Made by a program: the position numbers and the translations under genes. Below are positions 59,389 to 64,000 of a stretch of 64,000 bases of DNA, piece after piece. The DNA is from Varroa destructor (taxonomy: Eukaryota > Arthropoda > Arachnida > Mesostigmata > Varroidae). The stretch spans positions 18,815,037-18,879,036 of the forward strand of contig NW_019211454.1 in assembly GCF_002443255.2 (NCBI RefSeq), read 5' to 3'. The notes below the pieces were generated by a model, which worked only from the letters and a program-made list of their open reading frames with translations, had not been told where the DNA came from and searched no databases. The first letter of the stretch is position 1. Each line of letters starts with the position of its first letter.

Positions 59389-61159
59389 GTAAGGGAATTA
59401 TGGGTGATTGATCACTTTCGAGCTTCTTCTCTTGTTTGCGTACACATAAAATGGCAAAATATTCATTTGTGCTTTGACTAACGTGCCTTGTTATTTTCAT
59501 TTCTCATAAAGTGACGTTATGTGGAACCGAAATGAGCGCCATGAATGAAATGCTTTTAGTAGTATAGAGATCGATGCCTTTGCTGTGCCTAAAAGACCGA
59601 AGGTTTTCCGAGTGCTTCTCGATTGCCAATGAATCGCCTTACATAGAAGGCAACCACTGTGCTTTCATGAAGGGAAAATGTATTGACTCTTTTAGTGATG
59701 CAGATAATGATTATAAAAAAAAAAATAATTAAGAAGTAATAAATAAAAAAGCCTCTAAGAGCAGAGCAACGTAATTTAAATTTCTCGGCGGCTGTTACGC
59801 GGATAATCTACGTAGACGTTGCTTCAATACTGTCCTACAAAACGATGAATAACTACAAGATTAATAATCGAATGGTCTGAAAGAACTTAAGAAAACTTTT
59901 TACGTTATGACTCACTCGAACTTCTAGTTATGATTTTAGATATAGCTTAGTGAAATAGTCTAGGGACGTAAAGCAAAGGAGACATTATAGAAAGAGCAAT
60001 TTCAGAGAAATAATACTTTCTGTGTTATTATAAACTGTTGTTATTACATTCTTTTTTGATCTGAATAACGTTTAGTTGCTACGGGAAGTTCTCGATTCCA
60101 ATGATACCTTAGAAGCAAAAGTGATTGCTATAGACGATCTTCGTGTCCAACTCAACCACGTTCGAGTCATTGCTGAAAAGCTCTCGAAAGTCCTGGGCGT
60201 GGGGATCTTGTTTGGCTATGGATATACCATACCGTTATTATGCATCGGGGGATATTTTGTTACCATGCCCAGCATGCGCTTCAGGGTAAGTGCTCTTGCT
60301 TGGAATAGTTGTCTAAAGCAATACTGAAAGGCAGTACCGAGCTTGAAAATACAAATGAGACTACAATAATATATCCACGATTATCTGGCCACATTTTTGT
60401 CATTACCTCATAAAATCAAAAAATAAAAAATACTGTCTAAAACTTAAAACTCTCATCATCTTTAAAACGCTTTTTAAGGTTCGAGCCTATTTTGCAGCGT
60501 TTGCATTTGCCCACATCGTGAGTATCCTCGTGCCGGTCGTAATTGTAGCGCAGCTATCTCGTGGGATTGCGGATTTGAAACGAATGATTGAGGAGGTAAA
60601 GCACGAGTAATCGTATACAGCTACGAAAGATTATATATACATATATATATATTCCATACGTATAGTGGCCTTCAGTACAGTTTACGTCGATGCTAGCTTG
60701 GCCGTAAATAATTTGTACAATTTTTTGGCATCGACCCTTTGGCCTTTTTGCCAATTTTGTATCTGAATTCAATTGCGCGCATTTTTGTCGGAAACCGTTT
60801 GTGGAAAGCAAACACGCCTTTATTCTCAATGGGGGCATTTGTATCAAGCTAAAACAGAATATTCGCCTTGGCACAGAAACGGCCCGCAACGGAAATTAAA
60901 TCCTAACGTATCGATTTCTGTAAAACATCAGATGTCAGTGAGGAATGCCCCACCCTTATTGCGAACACATTTAGCTCTCTTGGACAGAGCGGTATTAACA
61001 GAGGATTTCCGGATTGATGCCCGCGGATTCTTCAAAGCAGATCTCGATATGTTCATTAACATCATGGGCGCTTCCGTCACCTATACCGTTGTCCTATCTC
61101 AAGCCCACAACCGGATGTTCGACGAACAAACCAGCGACATGAGCCTTCTGGAAGTCTAA
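58588..61159 (+). CDS. Gustatory receptor-like seven-transmembrane protein (four coding exons)
   Basis: This is a ligand-gated chemoreceptor of the insect Gr/7tm_7 superfamily, expected in the plasma membrane of chemosensory neurons. The coding sequence is join(58588..59388, 60076..60285, 60479..60595, 60932..61159), giving 451 residues. All three junctions are phase 0, with donors GTAAGG, GTAAGT and GTAAAG. The introns are 687, 193 and 336 bases long and hold no other gene. Seven hydrophobic segments lie near residues 93-116, 128-152, 187-211, 228-250, 307-331, 341-363 and 413-433. The last contains TYTVVLSQ (426-433), close to the TYhhhhhQ signature of Gr helix 7. Phase-0 introns near the C terminus are also typical of the family. 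The start is uncertain: the frame is open from 58342 but has no ATG before 58588. Met at 58621 is another choice, and an upstream exon is possible. The ligand cannot be inferred. I saw no canonical AATAAA within about 300 bases of the stop. Confidence 0.9.
60076..60285 (+). CDS. Gr-like receptor, coding exon 2 (residues 268-337, helix 5)
   Basis: The exon follows an acceptor AACGTTTAG and ends with AGG before a consensus GTAAGT. It encodes an amphipathic intracellular stretch (LLREVLDSND...) and then helix 5 (LGVGILFGYGYTIPLLCIGG). Confidence 0.9.
60479..60595 (+). CDS. Gr-like receptor, coding exon 3 (residues 338-376, helix 6)
   Basis: This 117-base exon lies between the acceptor CGCTTTTTAAG and the donor GTAAAG. 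It encodes helix 6 (YFAAFAFAHIVSILVPVVIV) and an intracellular end, LSRGIADLKRMIEE. Confidence 0.88.
60932..61159 (+). CDS. Gr-like receptor, coding exon 4 (residues 377-451, helix 7)
   Basis: The exon follows the acceptor GTAAAACATCAG, with a branch-like TCCTAAC about 30 bases upstream, and ends at TAA 61157-61159. It holds LLDRAVLTEDFRIDARGFFK, then helix 7 with TYTVVLSQ. The frame is also open upstream to 60773, but that part is intron. Confidence 0.88.
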   Translation: MSVRNAPPLLRTHLALLDRAVLTEDFRIDARGFFKADLDMFINIMGASVTYTVVLSQAHNRMFDEQTSDMSLLEV

Positions 61160-62637
61160 ATACGAGGCCCTAACGCTATAAACATGCTACGAGCATCGTA
61201 TAAGACCTAATATAAGAACCGTATTGTAAATATGTTCATTATTTATACGTTGAATTATAAATACACTCCCATTGATAACTGTTTAGTTACTGTTAGGAGA
61301 GTTACTGAAAGCTCTTTTTGAGTTGTATGCATATCTTTATGTCGATGTAGTTTGCCAGTGTGGCATCCTAGCTGGTTGCCTTTGTTAAGAAGCGCTATTA
61401 CGATCTATGGTTAGCTTACAGATGCGAACCTATTTCGAGTAAATTCAAACAGAATATTACTGAATTGTATTGTAAGAGTGATCTGTTAATGCGGAAGGGG
61501 TGAGTAGGCAGTTCTGATTAGGTTCTGAGAGGGTGGTTACTCCTCATATAACGTGCTACCATCCCGCCCACGTGCTCATGAGGGCATCGATTTCTAAAAA
61601 TGGAAAAAACTGAAAAAAAATCGAGGAAACCAATTTTAGCCGATGTGGACCTCTACATACGCGATTTTCTCTGTCGGATTGTTACCTGAGCGCCAAGTTG
61701 AATTAAATGATTACTTAGTTAAATAATTACGTGCTTATTTCTTATGGTCGGTAGCTTCCAAAAGATAGCACTATTTCTCAGCGCTGAAAAATTCGTCCGA
61801 AGAAACTTCAATGCAAGTAAAGTTTCCAAAACAAGCAACTTTCTTCACAGTAAAACTTCTTAACAACAACCTTTTAGAAATTCTCGAATCGTAAAAAATG
61901 GCCGACTTGTTTCGGGTAGATACGTTCATGAACGGACAAACAGGCAGATGGGTGACCCTATTGGTATAGTAAATAGCTGTCGGAGCCTCATCAAATCAGG
62001 TTAACTAAACTATTCGACGGCGAAAAGCACGCGGAGCGAAGCCCACAGGTCGGTTCAGTATTTCTCAAGAAATTACATTTTCTATAATAATTTCCGTTAC
62101 ATTCACAGCTAGTTCTTGTTCAGTTTTCATAACAGGACTTTTATAAACTTGAATAAGATTTTCAACCTTTTTCAATTATTCTTGTGACGTTTTATTCTTC
62201 AAACATAAACATTTCAAAAAAGATCGCTTTCTAAAATGACTTAGCCACAGCGCTTATCTAAATAGACGTCACTGGATTCGTTTGAAGTTTTGCTCAGTTG
62301 TTGACTTCGCGTGATTCTATCATCGAAGTACATTACCATATTCCCTCCGCCTTGAACATTTTCAACAGCTTCCTACAGCCCAGCAATACATTTGTACAAA
62401 AGTTGTAGCATCTTAGCCGCACTCACTTATTTCAATAATGAGCGTTAAAATAATAATTGGATTATGCTGATTGTTTTGAGTGTTATCCTGCATAGACTTG
62501 GCTAGGCATCACTTACACCTCCTACACCTCTGAAGAATTATTATACAGGAAGGGCGTAATTCTGTGGGGTAACATTGCAGCTAGGAAGATTCTTTGTATC
62601 ATTAAAACTAAATATGGTGTCATATATATATATATAT
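61160..62637. other. Stretch downstream of the receptor gene, no gene seen
   Basis: This should hold the receptor 3' UTR. No canonical AATAAA appears in the first 300 bases; weaker AATATA and AATACA variants do. The rest shows no open frame of note and ends in (TA)8 at 62622-62637, against the assembly gap. Confidence 0.5.
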
Positions 62638-62662
62638 NNNNNNNNNNNNNNNNNNNNNNNNN
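62638..62662. other. Assembly gap of 25 N
   Basis: Twenty-five N bases follow directly on a (TA)n tract, so the tract length and true gap size are unknown. Confidence 0.99.
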
Positions 62663-63422
62663 TTGTTAGTCGTGCAATCTGAACTCAAAAGAACCCTTCA
62701 AAGGTTCCGGGTAGAAAAAAAAGTCCAATTTAAGTATTTTGTATACAATAATTTTGTTGAGGCCACCGAAATAGGCTAGAACATTTTTCTTGTGTGCTGT
62801 ACTGACGCCACCGCTAAAAGGACCGCTCAAAAGTGGTTTTCCATGTTTGAAACCGATATCCGGAGCACAGGTAACATTTCCTGCTCTGGCTGATCATTCG
62901 ATGACGACCATCTGAAAGCACTGTTAAAGGAAGACTGCCAACAAACAATTCGTAACCGAAGAGATGGGTGGTAACCGTATGACCAATGTTAACTGTCTCA
63001 CGTGTTTTGGGCTTTGACGAAACTTTTAAGCTTGGCTACCATATGAACCCATTGAATCCGAAGCTGCACCTCAACATTTCGCCGGGTAGCGAGCGTCACG
63101 CAAGCAGGTAACCTTGTTTTCGTACTGCTGACTTGGATACGAAATTTTTGAAATAAAATTCGTCACAAAAAGATCATACATGAAGACACTGTAATAGTTA
63201 GTTATCACGATATTACAATAATATATTACTGCGAAATCTTTGGATCATCAGTCGTAATGTAACTTCTTTGAAATATTCTACAGTCTAATCGATGAGTGTT
63301 TGATATCAAGATGCGAAACTGATTTTTTTTTTTTATATATACAGTACACTTTTATATACGCATCATATGGGAATAGCGAATTGTCTTTATGGCGGAATTG
63401 ACAACAACTTTTCGTCGAATTG
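62663..63422. other. Stretch without a gene
   Basis: I see a short plus-strand frame from ATG 63042 (MNPLNPKLHLNISPGSERHA) that ends at an AG|GTAACC site near 63106. It is too short to call. Nothing else is seen apart from a T-run near 63323. Confidence 0.4.
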
Positions 63423-63549
63423 ATCCCCTATGTTACCAAAATTTATTTCCTAAAATATTTTTTTATTATCCCCTATGTTACCAAAATTTATTTCCTAAAA
63501 TATTTTTTTATTATCCCCTATGTTACCAAAATTTATTTCCTAAAATATT
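63423..63549. repeat. 45-bp minisatellite, about 2.8 copies
   Basis: Copies begin at 63423, 63468 and 63513 with ATCCCCTATGTTACC and are identical where they overlap. The third is cut after TAAAATATT. Confidence 0.95.
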
Positions 63550-64000
63550 AAGATGATGATCATAATGTTTATGTTCCTATCCTAGCATAGCGGAACTGAT
63601 ATCCGCGACGTTCTCTTGACTACCCAATTGTAGAAAATACATGCAATATGTCGCTTGTGCAGCGTTTCATCGCAATACTGTTCTTTACTTTATTTTCAGT
63701 ATGATAGCCGTTATATAAAGTACTATTCACTATGACTATACTATAACATCAGACGAAGTGCGCCTACGGTGCCCCTGTTTTGCCACGGCACATTAGTAAT
63801 TTTATTATACACATATGTGAGCACACTAATTTACGAATTAACCTCATAAAATTACCATATTCATCATTATAATCTAGAAGTGCGCGACCTTGAGACAACA
63901 TTAAAAGCTACAATTGGAAAATTATTTTCAAGATCAGATCCCCTACAGATCACCGCGGTGTTCAGGTTCCGGTGTATACTCCCGAAATTTCATCTGCCCA
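63550..64000. other. Right-end stretch, nothing seen
   Basis: AT-rich sequence with no open frame of note, RNA gene or repeat. Confidence 0.5.

Noticed and set aside
63423..63549. CRISPR-like array
   Set aside because: Head-to-tail 45-bp copies without spacers in a eukaryotic context; a minisatellite.

Overview
The window is eukaryotic nuclear DNA from an arthropod. It is AT-rich, with long gene-poor stretches, many (TA)n, (AAT)n and (TATG)n microsatellites, spliceosomal introns and one assembly gap of 25 N. The two genes that can be placed in families are a split ELOVL6/Baldspot-type fatty acid elongase and a seven-helix gustatory-type receptor with short phase-0 introns. Both suit an arthropod. 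A chelicerate, for example a mesostigmatid mite, would fit, but that is inference from general character, not a sequence match. There is no sign of bacterial operons, CRISPR, phage or an intact transposon.

Layout. At the left end, 2626-3914 holds a head-to-head pair: a possible signal-peptide first exon on the minus strand (2626-2728) and a 68-residue protein with an MGCCSSK acylation motif on the plus strand (3708-3914). From about 3.9 to 14.3 kb I see only microsatellites, hairpins and weak exon candidates. A 159-residue protein with two membrane segments lies at 14551-15030 with a polyadenylation signal behind it. From 15.1 to 29 kb there is no confident gene, though an orphan Cys-containing reading frame sits at 19644-19841. 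The elongase runs leftward from 34329 to 29080 in two exons around a 4.4 kb intron. From 34.3 to 44.9 kb there is again no confident gene, but there is a 28-bp near-perfect palindrome at 42568-42624. A one-exon gene for a 518-residue predicted secreted protein of unknown family is at 44934-46490 (minus). A GC-rich, CpG-bearing segment at about 51.7-52.9 kb carries a (GGC)n tract and a possible first coding exon. The receptor gene occupies 58588-61159 in four exons. The right end holds the gap (62638-62662) and a 45-bp minisatellite.

The genes show no shared pathway. The elongase would act in the ER on long-chain acyl-CoA. The receptor would sit in the membrane of chemosensory neurons. The secreted, the two-helix and the acylated proteins are orphans. 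I found no convincing new multi-gene system. The most promising leads are the lineage-specific orphan proteins and the inverted repeats.
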